Assembly: GCA_016213595.1 (NCBI GenBank)
Contig: JACRAA010000464.1
Span: forward strand, 1 to 7,097
DNA: 7,097 nt
Direction: 5' to 3'
Origin: Actinomycetota bacterium
GTDB lineage: Bacteria; Actinomycetota; Actinomycetes; Propionibacteriales; Propionibacteriaceae
The translations under genes and the position numbers were made by a program. Below the pieces are notes generated by a model. The model searched no databases, had not been told where the DNA came from, and was given only the letters and a program-made list of their open reading frames with translations. This document shows, piece by piece, positions 1-5,754 of the stretch (positions within the stretch are counted from its first letter, which is position 1; the number at the start of each line of letters is the position of its first letter).

Positions 1-1149
1 ACCGTCGTCGTCTCGACCGCCGGCAACGTCAAGATCAACGGCTTCCTCATCGACGCCGCGCTCCACCCGCGGTCCAGCGTGCCCGGCACCGAGTCCGCCG
101 ACGTGATCGCGCTCGGCAGGCTGCTGTACGCCACGCTCGCCTCACGCTGGCCCGGAGGACCGGGCTTCGGCATGAAGGCCGCGCCGACCGACGCCCAGGG
201 CGTCGCCGTCTCCCCCGCGAAGGTGCGCTCCGGCGTCTCGCCGACGCTCGACCGCATCACCTCGGAGGTTCTCGCGGGCCGGATCGCGTCGTCGGCCCAG
301 CTGACGACTGCGCTCACGACGGTGCTGGGCTCCGCCGATGCGAGCTCGGACCTCGCCCACCGGGTGAGGTTCCCGATGGTCCGGGACGGGGAGCAGGCGG
401 CGGACCTCGAGGAGACAGCGGTCGTTCCGGCCGTCCCGCCCGCGACCCCGCAAGCGGGCGCCGCCGCGCGGGTCGTGGTGCCGCCGGCAACCAAGGCCCA
501 CCAGAGTCCGGAGCGCATGCTCCTGGTGACCGGGATCCTCGTCGGCGTCGTCGTGCTCGCGCTGATCGTGGGGCTGACAACGGTGTTCGCCCGCAAGCGC
601 GACACGGCGGCGACCGGGGCGTCGGGCGCATCGGGCACGACGGCGACGAGCGGCTCCGCGTCGGGCACCACGGCGACCCCGTACCCGATCACGGGCGCGA
701 AGGACTTCGACCCGGCCGCGGACGGCGGCAACGGCGAGGAGAACCCGGGCCAGGTGGCGCTGGCGTACGACGGCAAGACCGACACGGCCTGGACGACTGT
801 GACGTACAAGGGCAAGGCGACGTTCGGCGGCCTGAAGCCTGGTGTCGGTCTGATCCTCGACCTGGGCAAGCCGGTGAAGGTGAGTCACGTGACGGTGACG
901 CTGGTGGGACAGCCGACGGGCGTGGAGCTGCGGGCGCCGGCGGCCAACGCGGCGACAGTGACGAGCCCACCGATGACGAATGCCGCGCAGTGGACAGTGC
1001 TGGCGACGAACCCGGCGGCCGGTACGAGCGTCGACCTCAGTATTCGCGACGCGGTGACGACGCGGTTCGTCATGGTCTATCTGACCTCGCTGCCCGCGGC
1101 GAGCGGCGGCTTCAAGGGTGGTATTGCGGAGGTGTCCGTCACATCATGA
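1..1149 (+). CDS. Membrane-anchored pseudokinase-like protein with C-terminal discoidin-like domain (5' partial)
   Basis: The frame is open from base 1, so the start lies upstream; 382 residues are visible. Residues 1-105 read as the C-lobe of a serine/threonine kinase-like fold (AGNVKINGFLIDAALHP, then DVIALGRLLYATL). The first motif sits where an active kinase would have its DFG loop, but no DFG is present, which suggests a pseudokinase. One membrane helix spans about residues 173-195 and is followed by Arg/Lys. A Gly/Ser/Thr/Ala-rich linker follows (about 196-226), then a beta-rich domain (about 230-382, with ALAYDGKTDTAWTTVTY) like the F5/8-type (discoidin) domains that end actinobacterial MurJ-associated kinase-like proteins. 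In mycobacteria such a pseudokinase is part of the MurJ protein and binds FhaA to control peptidoglycan synthesis; a similar role here is inferred. The stop overlaps the sigma-factor start (ATGA), so the two are probably cotranscribed. Confidence 0.82.
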   Translation, partial: TVVVSTAGNVKINGFLIDAALHPRSSVPGTESADVIALGRLLYATLASRWPGGPGFGMKAAPTDAQGVAVSPAKVRSGVSPTLDRITSEVLAGRIASSAQLTTALTTVLGSADASSDLAHRVRFPMVRDGEQAADLEETAVVPAVPPATPQAGAAARVVVPPATKAHQSPERMLLVTGILVGVVVLALIVGLTTVFARKRDTAATGASGASGTTATSGSASGTTATPYPITGAKDFDPAADGGNGEENPGQVALAYDGKTDTAWTTVTYKGKATFGGLKPGVGLILDLGKPVKVSHVTVTLVGQPTGVELRAPAANAATVTSPPMTNAAQWTVLATNPAAGTSVDLSIRDAVTTRFVMVYLTSLPAASGGFKGGIAEVSVTS

Positions 1150-1712
1150 GCAGCATGGAGATCCCGGATGCTGAGCTCCTCCAGACGTACGTGGCGGGTG
1201 ACGACGAGGCGTTCGCCGAGCTCGTACGGCGCCACAAGGACCGACTCTGGGCTGTCGCGCTGCGGACGATGCGGTCGCCCGAGGTGGCCGCTGACGCGCT
1301 GCAGGAGGCGCTGATCTCGGCGTCGCGCCGGGCCAGGCAGTACCGGGGCGATGCCGCTGTACTGACGTGGCTGCACCGCATCGTCATCAACGCCTGTCTC
1401 GACCGGTTGCGGCGCAACAAGCTCCGGGCGACCCAGCCGCTGCCGGAGAGCCTGGACGGCGAGCCGGCCCTGGTCGCTGCTGACGACCCGGAGCGGGAGG
1501 CGGCGCTCGTCGAGATGCGCCACGAGGTCATCGGGGCGATGCGCCAGCTCAACGCCGACCAGCGGGCTGCGCTGGTGCTCATCGACATGGAGGGCTACTC
1601 GGTCGACGAGGCGGCCGGCATCCTCGGCTGCGCCCCCGGCACGATCAAGTCCCGGTGCGCCCGTGGCCGGGCCCGGCTGGCGCCGCTCCTCGCCCACCTC
1701 AGACTGCCATGA
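1146..1712 (+). CDS. sigM: ECF RNA polymerase sigma factor, SigM type
   Basis: This 188-residue protein has the two-domain layout of group 4 (ECF) sigma factors. Region 2 spans about residues 22-91, with the core-binding and -10-recognition helices (DALQEALISASRRARQYRGD, then WLHRIVINACLDRLRR). Region 4 spans about 130-182, with the helix-turn-helix DEAAGILGCAPGTIKSRCAR. It would direct RNA polymerase to stress-regulon promoters. The start at 1146 is chosen because the ATG overlaps the preceding TGA and homology begins there. A GGAGG lies 13 bases upstream, rather far, so translational coupling is likely; Met4 is an alternative start. The symbol rests on both sequence type and position after the MurJ-type pseudokinase, the place of sigM in mycobacteria and other actinobacteria. 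The stop overlaps the next gene by ATGA. A zinc-finger protein two genes downstream is its likely inhibitor. Confidence 0.88.
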   Translation: MSSMEIPDAELLQTYVAGDDEAFAELVRRHKDRLWAVALRTMRSPEVAADALQEALISASRRARQYRGDAAVLTWLHRIVINACLDRLRRNKLRATQPLPESLDGEPALVAADDPEREAALVEMRHEVIGAMRQLNADQRAALVLIDMEGYSVDEAAGILGCAPGTIKSRCARGRARLAPLLAHLRLP

Positions 1713-2440
1713 GCTGGCTGCCGGGGGGCGACCCCCGCCACGACCCGCGCCGGACCGGGCTTCCGATCTGGGCGGAGCGCGACGACGGTCCGCTGAACAC
1801 GTACGTGCCGGGTCCCTTGCCGAGCGAGCCGCTGGAGAGCTCGTACCACGCTGGGGTCCGCCTCATCGTCTCCGGGCTGGTCGTCGCGGGCGTCATCGCG
1901 TTCGTGGTGGCGAACTCCCGGGTCGGGGTGGTCGGCTCGGTCCTCATCGTGATCGGGCTGTGGGCGCTGTACGCGGTGCCGGTGTGGCTGCGCGGGCGGC
2001 TGGGACTTCGGGTCGACGGCCCGCGCTGCGAGGTGCGCGGCCGGTTCCGTACGGTCTCGTTCGAGGGCGCGGACGTCGCCAAGGTGCAGTTCCTGTTCGC
2101 GGGCCGGAGCCCGGACGTACGGCTGGCGCTGCGCGACGGTCGCAAGGTGATGGTCGCCACGAGCCAGCTCGAGCGGGGTCACTCGACGCTGTACGAGTGG
2201 CTGCGCCGGTACGCCCCGGATGCGACGTACGACGCGAAGGCGCTCGACCTGCGCGACACGCTCGTCAACCGCGGTCTGATGGGTGCGCCCGGGGAGGCGT
2301 GGGACGGGCCGATGGTGCAGGTACGGGGAGGAACCGGGACGGCGGCCGGACCGTCCGATACGGCGTCAGCGGCAGCGCCCGACGAGGCGACGGCACCGAG
2401 CTCCAGCGAGACAAGGACCGATCATGACGAACACTCCTGA
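1709..2440 (+). CDS. Two-helix membrane protein with PH-like cytosolic domain, sigM operon
   Basis: The protein has 243 residues and I do not recognise a named family. After a polar, proline-rich N-terminus (1-48), two adjacent hydrophobic helices form a hairpin (about 51-69, LIVSGLVVAGVIAFVVANS, and 73-94). A beta-strand-rich stretch at about 97-170 (LGLRVDGPRCEVRG, VSFEGADVAKVQFLF, VRLALRDGRKVMVA) reads like the bacterial PH-like domains that follow such hairpins. The C-terminal tail (about 205-243) is low-complexity, rich in Ala, Ser, Thr, Asp and Glu, and probably disordered. The start at 1709 overlaps the sigM stop (ATGA), and the 3' end overlaps the zinc-finger gene by 17 bases, which indicates coupled expression. 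It could tether or sense for the sigma/anti-sigma pair at the membrane, but that is inference. It lacks the Cys/His motif of membrane anti-sigma factors. Confidence 0.78.
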   Translation: MSWLPGGDPRHDPRRTGLPIWAERDDGPLNTYVPGPLPSEPLESSYHAGVRLIVSGLVVAGVIAFVVANSRVGVVGSVLIVIGLWALYAVPVWLRGRLGLRVDGPRCEVRGRFRTVSFEGADVAKVQFLFAGRSPDVRLALRDGRKVMVATSQLERGHSTLYEWLRRYAPDATYDAKALDLRDTLVNRGLMGAPGEAWDGPMVQVRGGTGTAAGPSDTASAAAPDEATAPSSSETRTDHDEHS

Positions 2441-2810
2441 GGACCTGGCGGCGAGAGCTGCTGCGGCAGCTGCAGCAGAGAGACACGAGGTGCCCACCGC
2501 ACCGGGCCCCTGCCCATCCTTGGAGGAGATCTCCGATGCGACTTTCGGGCTCCCCGACGAGGAGCGAGCGGCGGAGATCCTGGACCACGCGGAGGCGTGC
2601 GACGGCTGCGCCGAGCTCGTGACGGAGCTTGAGTCGGTCGTGGAGCTCGCGCAGTTCGCGTACCCCGACCCCATGCCGTCCGACGTCGAGCAGCGTCTGC
2701 TCGCGGCGCTCGCGGACGAGGCCGTGCACCGTACGAACCATCCGCTCCCCTCCGACGAGGCGCCCGACGTCGCGGTCACGCCCCTCGACAGCGCGGAGCT
2801 GTCCGACTGA
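2424..2810 (+). CDS. Soluble ZAS (zinc-finger) protein, probable anti-sigma factor for SigM
   Basis: This small acidic protein has 128 residues and no hydrophobic helix, so it is probably cytosolic. It carries the zinc-associated anti-sigma signature H-x3-C-x2-C (HAEACDGC, His55, Cys59, Cys62). An upstream Cys30 is 25 residues before the His; in RsrA of Streptomyces the matching spacing is Cys11-His37-Cys41-Cys44. An Ala-rich stretch precedes the domain (residues 9-18), and residues 64-102 form a predicted helix that could wrap the sigma factor. AAGGA lies 6 bases before the ATG. The gene overlaps the membrane-protein gene upstream and ends the operon. Binding and silencing SigM, possibly with release on thiol oxidation, is inferred from the motif and the operon. 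The C-terminal 25 residues are polar and unrecognised. Confidence 0.75.
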   Translation: MTNTPEDLAARAAAAAAAERHEVPTAPGPCPSLEEISDATFGLPDEERAAEILDHAEACDGCAELVTELESVVELAQFAYPDPMPSDVEQRLLAALADEAVHRTNHPLPSDEAPDVAVTPLDSAELSD

Positions 2811-2821
2811 CTCGCTTCGAG

Positions 2822-2851
2822 TTGAGCCACCTGGACGCCCTGCGGTAGCGT
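2822..2851 (+). promoter_or_regulatory. Predicted housekeeping promoter of tRNA-Ile
   Basis: A TTGAGC hexamer (2822-2827) and a TAGCGT hexamer (2846-2851) are separated by 18 bases, in the gap between the zinc-finger gene and the tRNA. Four of six bases match TTGACA, and the -10 fits the actinobacterial TANNNT pattern. Transcription would start a few bases before the mature tRNA 5' end at 2864. Confidence 0.5.
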
Positions 2852-2863
2852 GTTCCCTCGCGC

Positions 2864-2937
2864 GGGCCTATAGCTCAGACGGTTAGAGCGCTGCCCTGAT
2901 AAGGCAGAGGTCACTGGTTCAAGTCCAGTTAGGCCCA
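2864..2937 (+). tRNA. tRNA-Ile (GAT anticodon)
   Basis: The 74-base sequence folds into a complete cloverleaf. The 7-bp acceptor stem is GGGCCTA (2864-2870) with TAGGCCC (2930-2936), and the discriminator is A2937. The D stem is GCTC/GAGC, the anticodon stem CTGCC/GGCAG with loop CTGATAA (2896-2902) and anticodon GAT at 2898-2900, and the T arm ACTGG-TTCAAGT-CCAGT. The 3' CCA is not encoded. Its 3' half is the likely integration target of the adjacent recombinase; the gene remains intact, as is usual for tRNA-targeting elements that restore the 3' end. Confidence 0.97.
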
Positions 2938-2940
2938 CCC
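2898..2940. other. Putative attachment site (attL-like) at the tRNA-Ile 3' end
   Basis: Tyrosine recombinases next to a tRNA commonly use its anticodon-to-3'-end segment as the core. Here the recombinase gene starts 170 bases beyond the tRNA and points away from it. No matching copy of the 3' half is visible elsewhere in the window, so the core length and the partner site cannot be defined. Confidence 0.5.
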
Positions 2941-2969
2941 CTTCACCCCGCGTTCGCGACAACCTCTTT

Positions 2970-2988
2970 TCCCTTACCTGACAAGGGA
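2970..2988. repeat. Short inverted repeat between tRNA and integrase
   Basis: TCCCTT (2970-2975) and AAGGGA (2983-2988) are perfect inverted arms around a 7-base spacer. The position just inside the element end suits a recombination-protein site or a weak tRNA terminator. No long T run follows. It could be chance. Confidence 0.3.
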
Positions 2989-3056
2989 TTACTCTGCGCT
3001 GAGCAGGAACGGTGAGTCGTCAGACCTATGTAGTAGAGGGCACATCCAGGCCCGGA

Positions 3057-3076
3057 TATTGCACGCGTATTGCACG
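3057..3076. repeat. Tandem 9-base direct repeat upstream of integrase
   Basis: TATTGCACG occurs at 3057-3065 and again at 3068-3076. The repeats are 11 bases apart, one helical turn, so two protein copies would sit on the same DNA face. They lie between the probable att core and the integrase start, where arm-type integrase sites or excisionase/regulator sites are usually found. The role is inferred. Confidence 0.45.
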
Positions 3077-3107
3077 ACGCGCCGACGCACGCGGAGCGGG
3101 TGAGGCC

Positions 3108-4256
3108 ATGGCCGTACGGACCAAGCGGTCCTTCGGAGCGATCCGCAGGCTGCCCTCGAAGCGCTATCAGGCGAGCTACGTCGGACCCGACTTGGCCCGC
3201 CACACCGCACCGGATACCTTCACCGCCAGGATCGACGCCGAGGGGTGGCTCGCAAACGAGCGCCGCCTCGTCGAGTGGGACGAATGGATATCTCCGGAGC
3301 GCCGCAGGGCCAAGCAGCTCCACAACGACGCTCAGACGCTCCGCACATACGCGTCCACATGGCTGCCCGAGCGGACCGCCGTCCGCGGACTCAAGCCGAA
3401 GACAGTGAGCGAGTACGGAAGGTACCTCGACCGCCTGATCAACCCGTCACTTGGGGATCTGCGGCTCAAGGACGTCACGCCGGCGACGGTACGCGCATGG
3501 ATCGGCCGCCTGAACCCGAAGACCCCGCGACTGAACGAACACGCGTATAGCCTGCTGAAAAGCATCTTCGCCACGGCCGTCCAGGATGAGGTGCTTGACC
3601 GTAACCCCTGTCGTGAGCGCATCAGGAAGCCCATACGACACATCGGTGAGCCGGCCTCGCTCGACGAACTGGCACTCCTAGTCGCAACCATGCCCGAGCG
3701 GCTTCGGCTGATGATCGAGCTCGCGGCGTGGTGCGCGCTTCGCTTCGGCGAGGTGGCGGAACTGCGCCGCGGCGACATCGACCTCAAGAACGGCGTCATC
3801 CGAGTCACGCGAGCCGTCCAGTGGGTCGATGGCGTGAAGATCGTGGCGGCCCCGAAGGCGGACAGCGTGAGGGTCGTCGCCTTCCCGCCTCACTTGGCAG
3901 ACACGATCAGGGACCACCTCAAGACGCATGCCCAATGGGGCAGAGACGGCCTGCTCTTCCCCACGACTCGTGGCGAGCAGCACAGAGCACCCACCTTCCA
4001 CCAGGCCTACTTCAGGAAGGCCAGGGAAGCGGCCGGACGCCCTGACCTCCGCTTCCATGACCTTCGCCAGACCGGAGCCACGTTGGCGGCAGCATCAGGC
4101 GCCACGCTCGCGGAGTTGATGCAGCGTCTGGGCCACACCACGGTCTCAGCTGCGCTTGCCTACCAGCATTCGGCCCAGGGTTCCGACAAAAGGATTGCTG
4201 CCCGACTATCACTCATCGCCACATCACCGGCTGGTGCGGCCGATCTCCTTCTGTAG
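3108..4256 (+). CDS. int: Tyrosine recombinase/integrase of a tRNA-Ile-inserted element
   Basis: The 382-residue protein has the full actinophage/ICE-type integrase layout. An AP2-like N-terminal DNA-binding domain (about residues 8-48, starting FGAIRRLPSKRYQASYVG) is followed by a SAM-like core-binding domain (about 78-160) and a catalytic domain (about 180-365). All expected active-site residues are visible: Arg212 (ALRFGE), Lys250 (PKADSVR), His317 and Arg320 (HDLR), His343 (LGH) and the nucleophile Tyr352 (AYQH). It would integrate and excise the element at the tRNA 3' end. The start at 3108 is chosen because homology begins there and GGAG lies 11 bases upstream; the frame stays open to a GTG at 3012, but that extension does not resemble the family. 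No excisionase is visible nearby. Nothing looks truncated, so it may be active. Confidence 0.93.
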   Translation: MAVRTKRSFGAIRRLPSKRYQASYVGPDLARHTAPDTFTARIDAEGWLANERRLVEWDEWISPERRRAKQLHNDAQTLRTYASTWLPERTAVRGLKPKTVSEYGRYLDRLINPSLGDLRLKDVTPATVRAWIGRLNPKTPRLNEHAYSLLKSIFATAVQDEVLDRNPCRERIRKPIRHIGEPASLDELALLVATMPERLRLMIELAAWCALRFGEVAELRRGDIDLKNGVIRVTRAVQWVDGVKIVAAPKADSVRVVAFPPHLADTIRDHLKTHAQWGRDGLLFPTTRGEQHRAPTFHQAYFRKAREAAGRPDLRFHDLRQTGATLAAASGATLAELMQRLGHTTVSAALAYQHSAQGSDKRIAARLSLIATSPAGAADLLL

Positions 4257-4260
4257 GCGC

Positions 4261-4284
4261 CGAACCGCGACGTCGCACGGTTCG
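4261..4284 (+). terminator. Hairpin just after integrase, possible terminator
   Basis: CGAACCG (4261-4267) pairs with CGGTTCG (4278-4284), 4 bases after the integrase stop. The loop side includes the perfect palindrome GCGACGTCGC (4267-4276), so an alternative inner fold exists. There is no T run, so this would be a weak or non-canonical terminator. Confidence 0.4.
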
Positions 4285-4295
4285 CCACTCAACTT

Positions 4296-4375
4296 GCGGG
4301 ATGCACACCGCCGACTGCGCCGGCAGCAAACCCGACGAGGCGGCGCCCGGGACGCCAAGGTTGGGGTGCATTCGC
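4296..4375. repeat. Long imperfect inverted repeat in the int-cassette gap
   Basis: Bases 4296-4309 and 4363-4375 pair as a stem of about 12 pairs with one G·T pair, one mismatch and one bulge; its core is ATGCAC with GTGCAT. The 53-base interior holds further small palindromes: CTGC/GCAG around GCCG (4315-4326) and CCCGGG flanked by GGCG and CGCC. It could be a structured RNA or a DNA-level recombination or regulatory site. I do not recognise a known RNA family. Confidence 0.35.
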
Positions 4376-4419
4376 TGTCGACGGCACCCAGGGCAAGGAG
4401 CACATGTCCACATGCCGTT

Positions 4420-4447
4420 GGAAGTCCATGACGTCGTAGGACGTTCC
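4420..4447. promoter_or_regulatory. Operator-like dyad over the cassette promoter
   Basis: GGAAGTCC (4420-4427) and GGACGTTCC (4439-4447) are inverted arms differing by one inserted base. The perfect palindrome GACGTC (4430-4435) lies at the centre. The dyad covers the predicted -35 element and most of the spacer of the downstream promoter, as a repressor site would. No regulator gene is visible in the window. Confidence 0.4.
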
Positions 4448-4456
4448 CAGTAGCAT
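4428..4456 (+). promoter_or_regulatory. Predicted promoter of the three-gene cassette (leaderless)
   Basis: ATGACG (4428-4433, four of six matches to TTGACA) and TAGCAT (4451-4456, four of six to TATAAT) are 17 bases apart. The A of the start codon at 4463 is the seventh base after the -10, so transcription probably begins at or near the ATG. This fits the lack of a good ribosome binding site; leaderless mRNAs are common in actinobacteria. Confidence 0.5.
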
Positions 4457-4462
4457 GGCTGC

Positions 4463-5233
4463 ATGGTTGGCGATGAAGCGGTCCGATTCAAGCTCGAGAG
4501 GCCACCGGTAACAAGAGTCGTGCTAACGCTTGCCTTCGAGGCAGCACCCTCTATCCAAAACTGGCAACTTGCAGGTTTCTTCACTGGGCTTCGAGACCGG
4601 TATTTGTCAGTTAGTGAGGCGGCTCCGGTCCCAACCGACAAAGGTGACGGGTCCTTCGAATTCTTGGGCGATGATGACCCGTGGCCGATTCCTAGGACCG
4701 AATTTGTGTCACCGGGAAGAAGCCTCGGTATCCAGGGCGACCAAATGGATGTGGTGTGGGACTTCGGCATGGCCTCTGGGGAGAGGGATTATGTCGGCTT
4801 CGAGTCGCTTATCGGTGAGATGGCCGATGTCTACGAACAGTTTGCTAATGAATTGGCGAAGAATCATGTCCGGCTCGAACCAAGAACTGCGCAGTGCCAT
4901 TACACCAATGAGATCTTGGGACTTGAGGTCACCGAACTCGCCGTTGGCGTGCTGACAGACTGGGCACCGGTGCAGTCCAGGCCAACGGATGCCCCCGGAT
5001 ACGTTGGCGTGCGCATACATGCCTGCAAGTCCCCAGAACACTCATGTTCATCATGGGTTATGGTCGACTCTCAGGAGGATGGCTCCCCTACGCTGTCAAT
5101 TCGAGTGCGGCGACCGATTGCGGAAGGCGACATCGACCCGATGGCGGCAATGCGTGAGGCGCACGACGAGTTGATCGGACTATTTAAGAGGCACACCAGT
5201 GACGAGCTGCGGCAAGCGTGGGGCGAACAGTGA
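4463..5233 (+). CDS. TIGR04255-like protein of unknown function, first gene of cassette
   Basis: The 256-residue protein is probably soluble, with no signal peptide or membrane helix. Three features resemble the sporadically distributed TIGR04255 family (function unknown, about 250 residues): an N-terminal strand after a double proline (FKLERPPVTRVVLTLAF, from residue 9), a central CHYTNEI (145-151) like the family's Tyr-x-Asn motif, and a C-terminal AHDELIGLFKRHTSDE ending in WG (233-254). The family assignment is from memory of these patterns. I see no recognisable catalytic motif. The DNA is visibly lower in GC than the core genes: bases 4561-4620 count 31 G+C of 60, against 43 of 60 for 1501-1560 in sigM. 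This suggests separate acquisition. Its stop overlaps the next start by GTGA, so it heads a coupled cassette. A weak ribosome site but a well-placed -10 points to leaderless translation. Confidence 0.72.
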   Translation: MVGDEAVRFKLERPPVTRVVLTLAFEAAPSIQNWQLAGFFTGLRDRYLSVSEAAPVPTDKGDGSFEFLGDDDPWPIPRTEFVSPGRSLGIQGDQMDVVWDFGMASGERDYVGFESLIGEMADVYEQFANELAKNHVRLEPRTAQCHYTNEILGLEVTELAVGVLTDWAPVQSRPTDAPGYVGVRIHACKSPEHSCSSWVMVDSQEDGSPTLSIRVRRPIAEGDIDPMAAMREAHDELIGLFKRHTSDELRQAWGEQ

Positions 5234-5754
5234 CGATCACAGCTTCTAGCGAGAGCGTGTGGAGCGGCCGCTCCACTAGCCGTTACGTGCGGAGAACCAA
5301 GCAAATCACGGTCAATGAGAGTCATGCGGCATCGAGGACATCTGTTCAGGCGCAATGGGCCGCAAGTCCGCCCGCAGTCGGCTCCTTTGCCCTGAATGAA
5401 GTCCGACGTCAGATTTCTCAGATCCCCGTCGTGGAACTTCAGAGAATGGTCAGGGCGAATGTGAAGGATTTCGTGTCACGTGTTTCCGACGCTCAGTCCA
5501 CGGTCCCATCCGTCGTTCCCGTCTCCCAAGACACGGCTGTTCTCAACTGGGTTGCTGGTTCAGCTTCGATCGAGGTCGAGATCGACGCCACGGGCCCCGT
5601 TTACATGTGGGCAGCCCGCAGCGACGGAGCGCAAGAGACGTTGATTGATGACGTTCCTGGAATTCGGAGTGCGGTTCGGAGGCTTGTTTCGCAGATGGCT
5701 GCCAGGGTCAGCGTTGAGAGCCCTCGTTGGCGCGAGGCCTACCTGGAGCGATGA
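5230..5754 (+). CDS. Unrecognised protein, second gene of cassette
   Basis: The protein has 174 residues with a GTG start at 5230 inside the upstream stop (GTGA); another in-frame GTG at 5218 is possible. I do not recognise the family. The first 55 residues are Ser/Thr/Arg-rich and probably flexible. A helical stretch follows (about 55-86). Residues 98-131 look like a beta-hairpin module (VLNWVAGSASIEVEIDATGP, then VYMWAA), in which a Trp strand is followed by an alternating Ile/Val-Glu strand and a glycine turn. A final helix spans about 143-162. I have an impression of similar W...EIEI-type modules in small genes beside TIGR04255 members, but cannot confirm it. There is no signal peptide or membrane helix. 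The overlaps on both sides suggest balanced co-expression, perhaps as a complex with its neighbours. Confidence 0.7.
   Translation: MTITASSESVWSGRSTSRYVRRTKQITVNESHAASRTSVQAQWAASPPAVGSFALNEVRRQISQIPVVELQRMVRANVKDFVSRVSDAQSTVPSVVPVSQDTAVLNWVAGSASIEVEIDATGPVYMWAARSDGAQETLIDDVPGIRSAVRRLVSQMAARVSVESPRWREAYLER

Noticed and set aside
142..888. Long Arg-rich minus-strand frame
   Set aside because: It is the shadow of the pseudokinase gene in high-GC DNA; its composition is dominated by Arg, Ala and Gly with no domain.
990..1145. Upstream extension of the sigma-factor frame
   Set aside because: It overlaps the pseudokinase coding region and has no sigma-factor homology; the coupled ATG at 1146 fits the family start.
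1663..2427. Alternative plus-strand frame over the membrane-protein gene
   Set aside because: It is Arg/Gly/Ala-rich without hydrophobic segments, while the chosen frame has clear helices, an ATGA coupled start and normal codon bias.
2366..2962. Minus-strand open frame encoding a GLEPVTSALSGQRSNRLSYRP peptide
   Set aside because: This familiar peptide is simply the antisense translation of the tRNA-Ile gene, a common mis-annotation; the rest is antisense to the zinc-finger gene.
3012..3107. Longer integrase start at GTG 3012
   Set aside because: The extra 32 residues do not resemble an integrase N-terminus and cover the direct repeats; the ATG at 3108 has an upstream GGAG and begins the AP2-like domain.
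4213..4770. Minus-strand frame across the integrase end, gap and first cassette gene
   Set aside because: It covers the end of a confident gene, the promoter region and the start of another gene, and its translation shows no domain.
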